This document shows, one piece after another, positions 18,755 to 27,980 of a DNA stretch of 64,000 bases (its first letter is position 1; each line of letters opens with the position of its first letter). The notes beneath the pieces are model-generated. The model made no database searches. It was given only the letters and a program-made list of their open reading frames with translations, and was not told the DNA's origin. The position numbers were made by a program, and so were the translations under genes. Source of the stretch: UBA2330 sp049293015 (GTDB lineage Bacteria > Bacteroidota > Ignavibacteria > Tepidaquicellales > Tepidaquicellaceae); assembly GCA_049293015.1 (NCBI GenBank), contig JBATSB010000025.1:1-64000 (forward strand), in the 5' to 3' direction.

Positions 18755-18777
18755 ATAAATAATTTACGTTAATTCTT

Positions 18778-19893
18778 TTATTTAGATGAAGGTTTTGAAA
18801 ATCCATCTTTAGTGATCTTGATTTTACTTACTGCAGTTTTTTCAAATTCCAGCGGATTCTCATCTACTGATATATTTATACTGTTTGTATTTGAAGTTGA
18901 AATATGAAAAGACTTAACAGCTTTAAATACTTTTACATCTTTCGGATCAAGAGTGATTTTTTCAGGCTTTGAATAATTACTGGAATCCGTTACAAGATAA
19001 AAAACACTTTCACTTAAAGCTGTTACTTTTAATGTGATCGAATCTCCTGGTACTGCTGATTCTTCATTTGCTTTTTTTATCGAATCCTGAATCTCTTCTT
19101 CAGTTTTTTTCCCAAGAAGTTTCTTTTCCTGTTCCTGTATTACTTCGTCAAAATTTTGTCTAATGATCTCAGGATTGTCACTTTTTCCTTCAAGGAATAA
19201 AATATTTACTAATGAATATATACCTCCAATTATCAGCAAAATAAAAAGAGTCATCAATATATTCCGGAATATTCTTGATTTCAGAAAAGCAAAAGAAAAA
19301 GATTTTTTTTGTGGCATTCTTGAATACTGAGAAACTGACCTGTCTTCTACTGATCTTAAAGTCGGCTTTTCCTTTTTTATACCGGCGGTACCGGTGTTTG
19401 ATTCAGGTTCTGTCCTGATCCTTTTTAATTTTGGCGGAACAGGAGTTTCTGCTCTTTTAAAAGTTTTTTCATCTTCGCCATTATTTTTATCATTTAGATC
19501 AATCTCCGGTAAATCAACTTTAGATGAAATTTTTTCTTCTTTAGAATTGTCTGTTTCATTGTCTATCTCTACTACTATTTTATTTTCAGATGTGTCCGTA
19601 TCTTTTTCTATTATCACTTCCTCTACAATTTCTTTTTCGGGACGATTGGATTTATACTTACCGCTTCTTGCTAGGTCATAATCAAATAATATTTCTTCTA
19701 CGTCCAGATCAAGACAGGCAATATACTGTTTAAGAAAAGCTCTTATATATGCTTGTGGCTGAAAATTAAATTCGCCGTTTTCCAGATTTTCAAGAACAGT
19801 TATGTTTAAACGGGTTTGCTGTGATATGGATTTTAATGAAATATTTTTCTCTTCTCGAATTGCTTTTAGATCTTCTGCAAATATTTTTACCAT
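18778..19893 (-). CDS. RodZ-like membrane protein (HTH plus DUF4115)
   Basis: An N-terminal HTH_25 domain (LKAIREEKNISLKSISQQT, residues about 6-70) and YIRAFLKQYIACLDLD are typical of RodZ, which links MreB to the cell wall machinery. A roughly 130-residue acidic/basic disordered linker leads to a single transmembrane helix (ILMTLFILLIIGGIYSLVNI) and a DUF4115 periplasmic domain (ITLKVTALSESVFYLVTDSS). Orientation and domain order match RodZ. Probably the first gene of the reverse-strand operon; the leader is AAAAAATTTATAG before the ATG. No mreB lies in the window. Confidence 0.82.
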   Translation of the reverse strand: MVKIFAEDLKAIREEKNISLKSISQQTRLNITVLENLENGEFNFQPQAYIRAFLKQYIACLDLDVEEILFDYDLARSGKYKSNRPEKEIVEEVIIEKDTDTSENKIVVEIDNETDNSKEEKISSKVDLPEIDLNDKNNGEDEKTFKRAETPVPPKLKRIRTEPESNTGTAGIKKEKPTLRSVEDRSVSQYSRMPQKKSFSFAFLKSRIFRNILMTLFILLIIGGIYSLVNILFLEGKSDNPEIIRQNFDEVIQEQEKKLLGKKTEEEIQDSIKKANEESAVPGDSITLKVTALSESVFYLVTDSSNYSKPEKITLDPKDVKVFKAVKSFHISTSNTNSINISVDENPLEFEKTAVSKIKITKDGFSKPSSK

Positions 19894-19961
19894 CTATAAA
19901 TTTTTTAAACAAGTTATCTGAAATTAAGAAAAATTTAAAGTATATAATAAACACAAATTTT

Positions 19962-20087
19962 AATGTTCAATGTTCAATGTTCAAAGTACAATGTATAAAG
20001 TACAATGTATAATGTACAATGTATAAAGTACAATGTATAATGTACAATGTATAATGTACAATGTATAATGTATAATGATCAATGTTC
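19962..20087. repeat. Heptanucleotide array, 18 units of AATGTAT/AATGTAC/AATGTTC/AAAGTAC
   Basis: Eighteen consecutive 7-bp units beginning with three AATGTTC, then alternating AAAGTAC, AATGTAT and AATGTAC, and ending AATGATC AATGTTC. It fills most of the 313-base gap between the rodZ-like gene and the lipoprotein gene. The same units (AATGTTC, AATGTAT) recur inside the T9SS signal-coding region at 30117. No gene was seen in the rest of the gap. Confidence 0.96.
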
Positions 20088-20206
20088 AATTTAAAATAAA
20101 CTCAGTAAAAAACAAAGAGAGGTAATATTCATTAAACTGGATTTAATTGGTTTGCATTTTACAGTGTTTATTGTAAGACAAAAAAAATTGCTTTTAAAGT
20201 CGATTA

Positions 20207-20584
20207 TTAGAAATCAAACTTATCGACAAGCTGATCATCTATAAAAACTCTGATCTGAAAAGTATCTTTATTCTGTGTTTTTCCGTCAGCACCGGTTACA
20301 GTAGAAGAGTTTTTATATCCATTCATTAAAACTTTCTTACCTTTGTATGTACCGGTCTTTTCAAAATTATCACCAATAAAAGGAAAGGAATCTGACATTA
20401 CAGTAGTCCCGTTAATTTTACAAATAAATTCTTCACTCAAACCGTCCTTTTTTACTACATCTACTTTCCATCCGTCTTCTCCGTCACCCGGTTTATACAT
20501 TGAAGATTGTGAAGAGGAACAGCCAGCTGAAATTAAAAGTACTGATAGTACGATAAGTTTTTGTAATTTTGATAGCATTTTCAT
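20207..20584 (-). CDS. Small lipoprotein of unknown function
   Basis: 125 residues. The signal sequence LIVLSVLLISAGCSS carries a clear lipobox (SAGC), so the mature protein is expected to be a lipid-anchored envelope protein. The mature part is beta-rich and polar (GWKVDVVKKDGLSEEFICKI ... FQIRVFIDDQLVDKFDF). No family recognised. Two ATGs (20584 and 20578) could start it; the first is used here. Flanked by repeat-rich gaps on both sides. Confidence 0.75.
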   Translation of the reverse strand: MKMLSKLQKLIVLSVLLISAGCSSSQSSMYKPGDGEDGWKVDVVKKDGLSEEFICKINGTTVMSDSFPFIGDNFEKTGTYKGKKVLMNGYKNSSTVTGADGKTQNKDTFQIRVFIDDQLVDKFDF

Positions 20585-21689
20585 TTTATGAAATTTAAAT
20601 GAATATAAAAATAATTTTGAAAATTTAAGTAAAATATAATAAACTTATTATTCCAATTTTTAGAGAAAATATTTGAGCTAATTACACGACAAAACTATAC
20701 TATGGAATTAATCCTAATTAAATAGTTCCATTAAAAATCTAAAGAACAGCATTTCATTTCAGACACACCTGCAAGTTGTAATCTTCTGTAAATTTGAATC
20801 TAAAGTCAGGCGAGAGCGGAAATCCAGGAGGAGCACCGTATATTTAAAATGTATGAATTATTATGCTGGAGTCTGAATGTTTCAGATATAACTCGAACCG
20901 CTTTTGGTGTTTCAAAAAGTTTGCGAATAAAAAGAATTTTTGAATTTAATACCTATGCAAACTTTTTGACCACCAACAGCCTGAGAAAATGAGTACGGCA
21001 GATGAAATAATCTCAAATTTCAAATTACTAATATGTAATTTAGAATTATTAATGTCCGGCAGAGACGGATAATTTTTCAGCGGGAATTTTTTGTAATTAT
21101 TAGTCTCAGAATTTTAGTTGTTCATCCTCCCAATTCTAAAATGCGACCATTTGTTAATTTGTCGACGAGTTAAAATACATTATTTTCACCGGAATAATTA
21201 TTCCCCAATATCCACAAACCCTATCCATGCCTGTTTTAAAGAGGTATTCAAAATCATTTTATCTCAAATCGTGTTTTTTCAATTTTGATTCATCTGTTTA
21301 AAATTATATTTTCGAATCAAATTCGTTTTAGAATTACTTAAATGACGAAAATGGAATACTCGAAAAGTTATCTTTTCTTTATTATAGAAAATGAAAAATA
21401 ATTTTCATTAAAAATAAGTTCTGAATAAACTGAGAGGGTGTGTAAAATGTTTTGTATAATTGAAAAAATAAAAACTTAAAAAGGGGGATTGAAGGGGTTG
21501 CTGTGAAAAAGAGATAGATTAAATGCAGAAATTTCTCAACTTAAAATTTTTGCTCTACCAACAAAACTACTGTTTAAGATATTAACAGTATAAATTCTTC
21601 CCCTTATTATCTCACATTTTTATATTCTAATTACAATTCATTTATCTTATAATTAACAAATCAATTTTCAAAAATAAATAGCACATTCC
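20585..21689. other. 1.1-kb gap without recognisable genes, rich in repeats
   Basis: No credible coding frame. It contains a MITE-like inverted repeat (20900-20980), degenerate heptads (around 21018-21050, AAATTTC AAATTAC TAATATG) and a G-rich AAGGGGGATTGAAGGGG motif (around 21480) whose complement-like form recurs at about 43065. The last 100 bases before the dienelactone hydrolase gene are very AT-rich and should hold its promoter. Confidence 0.6.
20900..20980. repeat. MITE-like inverted repeat, copy 1
   Basis: Left arm GCTTTTGGTGTTTCAAAAAG plus TTTGC (20900-20924) is the inverted counterpart of the right arm GCAAACTTTTTGACCACCAA plus CAGC (20957-20980), with about 32 AT-rich bases between. 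A second copy with nearly the same arms lies at 52513-52609. Confidence 0.85.
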
Positions 21690-22475
21690 ATGAAGTATAT
21701 TATTAATTTATTTTTTTTATTTTTATTTACAATTATTTCAATGAATTTAAAAGCAGAGATCGTTGAGGAAGATTATGAATATCAGATAGACGGCAAGACT
21801 TATCAGGGTTTTGTTGCATTTGATAATTCTATCAAGAGCACAATGTCTGGAATACTTATAGTTCATCAGTGGAAAGGTCTCGGGGATTATGAAAAAATGC
21901 GTGCGCGCATGCTGGCTGAACTTGGTTATCTTGCCTTTGCGGTTGATGTTTATGGAAAGGACAACCGTCCTCAGAATTCAGAGGAAGCCGGAAAGGAAGC
22001 AGGTAAATATTATGCTGACAGAGAGCTATTCAGAGTCAGGATAAATGCAGGGTTAGATGAGTTATTGAAGATGCAGAATGTGAATAAAAATAATATTGCA
22101 GCTATCGGATACTGCTTCGGCGGCGGCGGTGTACTAGAGCTGGCGAGAAGCGGGGCTGATTTAAAAGGTGTAGTTAGTTTTCACGGTTCACTTAAATCTG
22201 CTAATCCTGACGATGCAAAAAATATCAAAGCAAAAGTAATGGTTATGCACGGAGCAGTAGATCCACACGTATCCGAGGAAGATGTAATTGCATTCAAAAA
22301 AGAAATGGAAGATGCAGGTGCAGATTATGTATTAGCCGAATTCAGCGGAGCAGTACATTCCTTTACAGATAAAAATGCGGGTAATGATCCGTCAAAAGGT
22401 TCAGCCTATAACGAGAGAGCAGATATTAGGTCATGGGATTATATGAAAGTTTTTTTTGCTGAAATATTTAACTGA
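21690..22475 (+). CDS. Exported dienelactone hydrolase family protein
   Basis: Alpha/beta hydrolase of the dienelactone hydrolase family. The catalytic triad is visible: nucleophile Cys in IGYCFGGGGVLE, Asp in HGAVDPHVS and His in AVHSFTD; ILIVHQWKGLGDY precedes them. A signal peptide (LFLFLFTIISMNLKAE) directs it to the periplasm, unlike the cytoplasmic enzymes of chloroaromatic degradation. No degradation pathway genes are nearby, so the substrate is unknown. It precedes the ABC ATPase by 18 bases. Confidence 0.88.
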   Translation: MKYIINLFFLFLFTIISMNLKAEIVEEDYEYQIDGKTYQGFVAFDNSIKSTMSGILIVHQWKGLGDYEKMRARMLAELGYLAFAVDVYGKDNRPQNSEEAGKEAGKYYADRELFRVRINAGLDELLKMQNVNKNNIAAIGYCFGGGGVLELARSGADLKGVVSFHGSLKSANPDDAKNIKAKVMVMHGAVDPHVSEEDVIAFKKEMEDAGADYVLAEFSGAVHSFTDKNAGNDPSKGSAYNERADIRSWDYMKVFFAEIFN

Positions 22476-22493
22476 AAATAAATTTATAAGTGA

Positions 22494-23255
22494 ATGATCT
22501 TAGTTAAAGATCTTACCAAAAAGTTTGATGATTTCACTGCTGTGAATGATGTATCTTTTGAAATTCAAAAAGGCGAGATATGCGGTTACATCGGCACTAA
22601 CGGTGCAGGTAAATCTACTACTGTAAAAATATTAACCGGTATTCTGGATTTTGATAATGGAAATGTTCTTATAAATGATCTCGATATAAAAAAAGATCCT
22701 GTCGATGTAAAAAAAATTACAGGCTATGTCCCCGAAAGTGCTAATCTTTTTAATTCATTATCACCAGTAGAATTTCTAAGCTTCACAGGAAAGGTCAGAG
22801 ATCTGCCGGATAAAATAATTTCTGAAAGAATAAATTCATTCGCCAAAATGTTTGGATTTACTGATCTTGTGAATGACTCAATAGGAAATCTTTCAAAGGG
22901 TAACAAACAAAAAGTAATGATCACTTCAGCACTGATGCACGATCCTGATGTTATCTTTCTTGATGAACCATTGAATGGTCTTGATACAAATTCAATTTTC
23001 ATTTTTCATGACCTGATAAGATATCTTGCGGGAAAAGGAAAGACTATATTTTACTGCTCACATCATTTAAATATTATTGAGAAAATTTCTACAAAGATCA
23101 TTCTTATAAATAAAGGCAGAATAGAACTTGACATAAATACGAGTGAGCTTTCTTCATTAGAAAATTATACTGATCTCGAAAAACTTTTCAGGGATCTGAA
23201 CTCCGAAGACTCTCCAGAATCAAAGAAATTTAATTTTGAAGATCTGTTTAGGTAA
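22494..23255 (+). CDS. ABC transporter ATP-binding protein
   Basis: Cytoplasmic ATPase subunit with Walker A GTNGAGKST, signature LSKGNKQKV, Walker B VIFLDEPLNGLD and switch His in YCSHHLN. The layout (253 residues, EGK-type NGAGKSTTVKILTG) fits the branch that energises ABC-2 style exporters. No permease gene is adjacent; instead the 3' end overlaps a predicted outer-membrane barrel gene by 20 bases. The leader contains AAATAAATTTATAAG. Confidence 0.92.
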   Translation: MILVKDLTKKFDDFTAVNDVSFEIQKGEICGYIGTNGAGKSTTVKILTGILDFDNGNVLINDLDIKKDPVDVKKITGYVPESANLFNSLSPVEFLSFTGKVRDLPDKIISERINSFAKMFGFTDLVNDSIGNLSKGNKQKVMITSALMHDPDVIFLDEPLNGLDTNSIFIFHDLIRYLAGKGKTIFYCSHHLNIIEKISTKIILINKGRIELDINTSELSSLENYTDLEKLFRDLNSEDSPESKKFNFEDLFR

Positions 23256-25152
23256 ATATTTTTTTTTATTACTGATGGTGCTGATACCTGTGACTGCAAA
23301 ATCTCAGTCCGGTCAGATACTTACAGATACTGTCTACAGCACAAATATTTTTGAAACTAATTTCTATAATGATCTGAACTCGGCTAATTTTAATTCAATT
23401 TTGAATTATGAAAATAATTTAAAAAGATTCGGATTTTTGATAACTAATAATTTCCTTTCAAATGTTTCAAAGCTTAACAAGAATTTTTTCCGTGATTACA
23501 ATAGTCTGAATTTGCTTATGTCATATGATGTGAAGGAAAATCTTGATATTGGTGTAGGTTTTCAAAATAAATTTTATACAGATGACAAGACTGTTGAGAC
23601 CAATCAGAATAACAGTAATTATTTTTATGCCAATATGGATGCAAGTATGATGAATAGTGTTTTTTTTAATACAAAGTTAGGATATAAAACTGAAGATCAG
23701 ATCGGTGAATTTAATTCAGGATTCAGTGGTTTTTTTGAAACTCAGACAAATAATTATAATCTGAACGATTACATTACAAACGGGAATCTGATTTTATTTT
23801 ATGAGGATCTTGATCAAAAACAGAATCATAATTATGAGATCAACACGGAAATTTACAAAAGATTTGCTCAGCAGGTGGATAATACAGGAAGACTTACTTT
23901 TTATAATCAGAAGAATGATTTCTTTTTCCCTGCATCGCCGGGCATAGCTCTTCTTTATGATGTATTGAACAACATCGAAAGCCGTGATGAAAATTATTTT
24001 TATATAGGTGATATGCTAAACTATGGATTTACTGATGATATCGTCCTTTCACTTGGCGGAAATTACATGAACAGAATTATTAAGCGGGAATATAAATACA
24101 AACCCTCTTCAGCAAATATATATTTTGAAAATACATATGATAATCAGATCACAGAAAATAATCTGGAAGTATATACCAATCTGAATTATAACTGGCTAAA
24201 TCTTTTTACACAGCTAAGAGTACTTATCAGTGAAAGATCTGAGAATCATACTTTGATAAATCCTGAAGGACTTACATCAGCTCAGATAAGTGAACTTGAA
24301 AGAGCAGAAAAAAATAAGAACAATAACAGCAGAAGAACCTCGCTTCTTTTTAATGCATATTATCCATTATCAAATACAAACTCATTTAACTTTACAGGTT
24401 CGACTTCACTTTTGCTTTATGATACAGATTTTCAGGATAATTATGATGACAGAGATGAAACAGAATCAATTTTATCAGCTTCATATAATTTCAATAATTT
24501 ATATAATTTTAATATTGAAACCCGTTTTGAATACATAGTCTCAAAGCTCAGTTATATTTATTCACAGCGAAGCGCAAATAATTATACTAACAGGGTTTAT
24601 AAACTTGGTTCATACAGCAGTTTCAAACCTGTTGAAAGATTTACTACTAATAATTTCTTTCAGGTGCTTGCTAATTATACTGTATATGAATTTGAGGATC
24701 TGATCTCACAGGTGCAGAGTTTTTCATACAGACAGCTTAGTATAAGAGATTCAAGTTCTTATAATTTAGGAAGGGGATTCAAATTAAATTTTGCTGCAGA
24801 ATTAAAATTTTACGAGCAGGGTGAATTTCTGAATAATTCTTTTTCGGTAAAGCCAATTACATTTTATGCAGAACAGTTTTACATGCCCGGTATAAATTAC
24901 ATGATAAATAATTTTCTGAATTTTGGAATTGGGTATAAATATTATATTCAGAACAGGTACAATTATGATGAAGCGGAGAAAGTTTTAGCAAATACTTACA
25001 AATCTTACGGACCTATTGGAATTGCTGAGATGTATATGAATAATAATTCATTGATAAAATTCATACTGGGACTGGATCAGATAGAATATCTGAATCCAAC
25101 TCAGACTAATTCATCTGTAAATTTTCAACTCAATATATTATGGAATATGTAA
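23236..25152 (+). CDS. Predicted outer-membrane beta-barrel protein
   Basis: 638 residues, no family name recognised. A signal peptide (YFFLLLMVLIPVTAKSQS) is followed by many alternating-polarity strands rich in Asn, Tyr and Phe (NYFYANMDASMM, LEVYTNLNYNWLNLFTQLR, LNFGIGYKYYIQNRYNY) and it ends NFQLNILWNM, close to an aromatic C-terminus. This pattern fits a large transmembrane barrel or an assembly-type outer-membrane protein. The start is TTG 23236 inside the ABC ATPase gene, so it is probably translationally coupled to it. Export function is inference. Confidence 0.7.
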   Translation: MKICLGKYFFLLLMVLIPVTAKSQSGQILTDTVYSTNIFETNFYNDLNSANFNSILNYENNLKRFGFLITNNFLSNVSKLNKNFFRDYNSLNLLMSYDVKENLDIGVGFQNKFYTDDKTVETNQNNSNYFYANMDASMMNSVFFNTKLGYKTEDQIGEFNSGFSGFFETQTNNYNLNDYITNGNLILFYEDLDQKQNHNYEINTEIYKRFAQQVDNTGRLTFYNQKNDFFFPASPGIALLYDVLNNIESRDENYFYIGDMLNYGFTDDIVLSLGGNYMNRIIKREYKYKPSSANIYFENTYDNQITENNLEVYTNLNYNWLNLFTQLRVLISERSENHTLINPEGLTSAQISELERAEKNKNNNSRRTSLLFNAYYPLSNTNSFNFTGSTSLLLYDTDFQDNYDDRDETESILSASYNFNNLYNFNIETRFEYIVSKLSYIYSQRSANNYTNRVYKLGSYSSFKPVERFTTNNFFQVLANYTVYEFEDLISQVQSFSYRQLSIRDSSSYNLGRGFKLNFAAELKFYEQGEFLNNSFSVKPITFYAEQFYMPGINYMINNFLNFGIGYKYYIQNRYNYDEAEKVLANTYKSYGPIGIAEMYMNNNSLIKFILGLDQIEYLNPTQTNSSVNFQLNILWNM

Positions 25153-25199
25153 ATTATCTTTCATATTTTAGTATAAAATCGATTAAATAAATTTATAAA

Positions 25200-25619
25200 T
25201 TGCATAAGGAAATTCTTACTCTCAAAAGCGAAAGAAATGAGATCATGAAATTTGAAGATCTTCTTGATAATGTTAATGAAAAATTCGGACTTGAAATGGA
25301 AAAATTTATCAATCTCAAGATTGCCTGTTCGGAAGCTTTGATAAACGCAATCGTACACGGCAATAAAGAAGATCCGTTAAAAAAAGTTTATACGGAGATC
25401 ATTTATGGCGGAGATACAATGATCATCAGGATTCTTGATGAAGGTTCAGGGTTTGTAATTAACAGTGTGCCGGATCCAACTTCTGAAGAAAATATTTTAA
25501 AAGAAAGCGGTAGAGGATTATTTATAATTAAATCTTTAGTGGATGATTTTATTTGTACGTCCACCGGATCAGGTACTGAATTTATTATAACCTGTAATAA
25601 AAATAATCCTGCTTCCTAA
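25200..25619 (+). CDS. Anti-sigma factor-type ATP-binding protein (RsbW/SpoIIAB-like HATPase)
   Basis: 139-residue GHKL ATPase of the serine-kinase/anti-sigma regulatory type. N-box ACSEALINAIVHGNK, G1 box ILDEGSGF and G2 region SGRGLFIIKSLVDDF are all present. Such proteins hold a sigma factor or phosphorylate an antagonist STAS protein; no partner gene lies beside it. Starts at TTG 25200, with the leader AAATAAATTTATAAA directly before it. Converges with mdh. Confidence 0.85.
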   Translation: MHKEILTLKSERNEIMKFEDLLDNVNEKFGLEMEKFINLKIACSEALINAIVHGNKEDPLKKVYTEIIYGGDTMIIRILDEGSGFVINSVPDPTSEENILKESGRGLFIIKSLVDDFICTSTGSGTEFIITCNKNNPAS

Positions 25620-25664
25620 TATATAAAAATAGAAAACAGGATCTTTAAAATTATTTCTTTCGTA

Positions 25665-26600
25665 TTACTTTTTATTCAACTCATCAAGAACACCCATCAC
25701 TTCTTTTACAGCTTTTGCTGAATCAGTCAGAAGTGTCTTTTCATCTTCATTAAGTTTCAGTTCGATTATTTTTTCAATACCATTTTTACCAAGTACAACC
25801 GGCACGCCTAAATAAATATCATTCATTCCGTACTCACCCTGAAGCCACGCACAGACAGGGAAAATTCTTTTCTGATCTCTGACAATGGACTCAACCATCT
25901 GAGCTGCTGCTGCACCCGGAGCATACCATGCAGAAGTTCCCATAAGAGCTACGAGTTCGCCGCCGCCTTTTTTTGTTCTGTCCACAATTGCGTTCAGCTT
26001 TTCATCATCGATAAGTTCAGTTACAGGAATTCCGCTGACAGTTGTATATCTTGGAAGTGGAACCATAGTATCTCCGTGTCCGCCGAGCAGCATTGCTGAA
26101 ATATCTTTTGGTGAACAATCCAATGCCTCTGCAAGAAAGGCTCTGTATCTTGCTGTGTCAAGTATTCCTGCCATTCCCATTACTTTGGAAGAAGGAAGTT
26201 TTGCAGAAAGATATGAGCAGTAAGTCATTACATCTAATGGATTAGATACAACAATAATTATCGCATCAGGAGAATGTTTGACGACATTTTCAGTAACTGA
26301 TTTTACAATTGCAGCATTAGTAGAAATGAGATCATCTCTGCTCATGCCGGGTTTTCTTGGAAGACCTGAAGTTATAACTACCACTTCTGAACCCGCAGTT
26401 TTTTCATAATCATTTGTGACACCGATCACTCTAGTATCATAATTATTAATTCCGGATGTCTGCCAGATATCGAGTGACTTTCCTTCTGCGATACCTTCTT
26501 TAATATCGAGAAGTATAACTTCGTTTGCTAATTCTTTTTGAGCTATTACATTTGCGCATGTAGCTCCTACATTTCCTGCGCCGACTACTGTGATTTTCAT
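25665..26600 (-). CDS. mdh: Malate dehydrogenase (LDH-like type)
   Basis: TCA cycle enzyme that interconverts malate and oxaloacetate with NAD. The N-terminal Rossmann motif is VVGAGNVGAT, followed by VVITSGLPRKPGMSRDDL (substrate-binding Arg residues), VVSNPLDVMTY, and catalytic His in LLGGHGDTMVPLPR. 311 residues is the expected length for the LDH-like clade found in FCB bacteria. It lies downstream of rpmA but behind a terminator hairpin at 26631, so it may have its own promoter. Confidence 0.96.
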   Translation of the reverse strand: MKITVVGAGNVGATCANVIAQKELANEVILLDIKEGIAEGKSLDIWQTSGINNYDTRVIGVTNDYEKTAGSEVVVITSGLPRKPGMSRDDLISTNAAIVKSVTENVVKHSPDAIIIVVSNPLDVMTYCSYLSAKLPSSKVMGMAGILDTARYRAFLAEALDCSPKDISAMLLGGHGDTMVPLPRYTTVSGIPVTELIDDEKLNAIVDRTKKGGGELVALMGTSAWYAPGAAAAQMVESIVRDQKRIFPVCAWLQGEYGMNDIYLGVPVVLGKNGIEKIIELKLNEDEKTLLTDSAKAVKEVMGVLDELNKK

Positions 26601-26630
26601 ATTAACTGAATTATTTATTTTATAAAAATA

Positions 26631-26664
26631 AAAAGGTTATTCTGATCTCTCAAAATAACCTTTT
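26631..26664 (-). terminator. Terminator after rpmA
   Basis: Stem AAAAGGTTATT (26631-26641) against AATAACCTTTT (26654-26664), loop of 12, with T-rich sequence following on the reverse strand. It lies between rpmA and mdh. Confidence 0.8.
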
Positions 26665-26685
26665 CAAAACTGTGTCTAAAAATTA

Positions 26686-26946
26686 TCAGGCGCTTGCATA
26701 CGGAAGTACGCTTAATGTCTTTTTCCCTTTTTTAGTGGTAAAGTTTACTTTACCGTCTATGAGGGAAAATATTGTATAATCTTTACCGAGACCTACGTTT
26801 TCTCCGGGGAGAAATTTAGTTCCTCTTTGTCTGACAAGGATATTTCCGGCGATTACTGCTTCACCGCCGAATTTTTTTACACCGAGTCTTTTTGATTGTG
26901 AATCTCTTCCGTTCTTGGAACTTCCGAGTCCTTTTTTGTGTGCCAT
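26686..26946 (-). CDS. rpmA: Large ribosomal subunit protein bL27
   Basis: 86-residue L27 with the conserved N-terminus AHKKGLGSSKNGRDSQSKRL, then GNILVRQRGTKFLPGENVG. No N-terminal extension for protease processing is present. A good Shine-Dalgarno AAGGAG lies upstream, which is rare in this window. Second gene of the rplU-rpmA pair. Confidence 0.98.
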   Translation of the reverse strand: MAHKKGLGSSKNGRDSQSKRLGVKKFGGEAVIAGNILVRQRGTKFLPGENVGLGKDYTIFSLIDGKVNFTTKKGKKTLSVLPYASA

Positions 26947-27008
26947 TACTAACTCCTTAAATTATGTTTAAAATTTTAATTTGATTTCTTAAGTGATTAA
27001 AGCTGATC

Positions 27009-27317
27009 TTAACTGATTTTATCTATCGTGATTTGAGTGTAATTTTGTCTGTGTCCTCGTCTGACTTTATATCCTTTTCTTTTCTTTTTCTTAAAGACAA
27101 TTACTTTATCATCTTTGACATGATCGAGAACTGTAGCTTCGACTTTTACATCTAGAGAAGGAGCACCGATCTCAAACGAATTATCATCTTTAGAGAATAA
27201 AAGTACATCGCTGAATGTTACTTTTGATCCGACTTCATCTTTCAGCTTAGGAATGAATACTTTCTGATTTTCCTGAACTCTGTACTGATGTCCTTTGATA
27301 TTAACTATTGCAAACAT
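27009..27317 (-). CDS. rplU: Large ribosomal subunit protein bL21
   Basis: 102 residues, full length. Starts MFAIVNIKGHQYRVQENQKV and ends with the family signature KVRRGHRQNYTQITI. Pairs with rpmA downstream as in most bacteria. tRNA-Ala lies only 39 bases upstream on the same strand, so the three are probably co-transcribed. Confidence 0.98.
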   Translation of the reverse strand: MFAIVNIKGHQYRVQENQKVFIPKLKDEVGSKVTFSDVLLFSKDDNSFEIGAPSLDVKVEATVLDHVKDDKVIVFKKKKRKGYKVRRGHRQNYTQITIDKIS

Positions 27318-27356
27318 ATTGTATATTTAAAATTTATTATTTTTTATTGTAATTTG

Positions 27357-27430
27357 TGGAGCTAAGCGGGATCGAACCGCTGACCTTCTGAATGCCATTC
27401 AGACGCTCTACCAAACTGAGCTATAGCCCC
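27357..27430 (-). tRNA. tRNA-Ala (anticodon GGC)
   Basis: Reverse-strand cloverleaf: acceptor GGGGCTA/TAGCTCC (one G-U), D-arm AGCTCAGTTTGGTAGAGC, anticodon stem TCTGA/TCAGA with loop ATGGCAT (GGC), T-loop TTCGATC, discriminator A. 74 nt, no encoded CCA. Confidence 0.97.
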
Positions 27431-27660
27431 GCGTTAGCTTTTCTACTTTTACAAAGACTTGCAAGTTAAGTAAAATGAAAGGTAATTTCAAACCAATACT
27501 CATTTCCAAACGGAGAATTTTTTAGTGCCGTCCAAAATATTTTAAAAAAGGGAATAATGTTTTAAAATACTTCTGTTTTAAACAGATTATCTTTATTGTT
27601 TAATACAACCACTTTCAATTACAACGAAAATAATCATAGAAGTTTTTTGTTTTTAAAAAT

Positions 27661-27852
27661 CCCCGCCTGTAATATATTGCCGTTAAGAATTCTTGAGAAA
27701 TTGTTAAAATAAAATATCCTTGTCTGAGAAATTTGCGAAGCAAATTTTGAGTTGGATATTTTATTTCAATTTCGAAAAGAAATTAGGCAATCTATTACCA
27801 GCGGGCGACTTTTTTTGTTACTTTTTTTGGTCGTTCAAAAAAAGTAAGTAGA
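27661..27852. repeat. Long nested-hairpin intergenic element
   Basis: Within a 550-base gene-free gap. The outer arms CCCCGCCTGTAATATATTGC and the complement of GCAATCTATTACCAGCGGGC pair imperfectly. An inner perfect 13-bp stem AAATAAAATATCC (27707-27719) pairs with GGATATTTTATTT (27754-27766), and a central AAATTTG-CGAAG-CAAATTT hairpin forms the tip. It is followed by a separate 12-bp hairpin, TTACTTTTTTTG/CAAAAAAAGTAA (27818-27847). The rest of the gap (27431-27660 and 27853-27980) shows no gene. Confidence 0.8.
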
Positions 27853-27980
27853 AAATAATGAATCTTGAGTATAGTAGTGAAACGTTTTGGATGGATGTGA
27901 ATAAAATCAAATCATTGCAATATTCAGGTGGTTTTTATTGGATTTTATTCTTTTTATATTAAGAAAAAATTAATTGCATT

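Noticed and set aside
19962..20087. CRISPR-like array
   Set aside because: Units are 7 bp with no spacers; it is a heptad tandem repeat.
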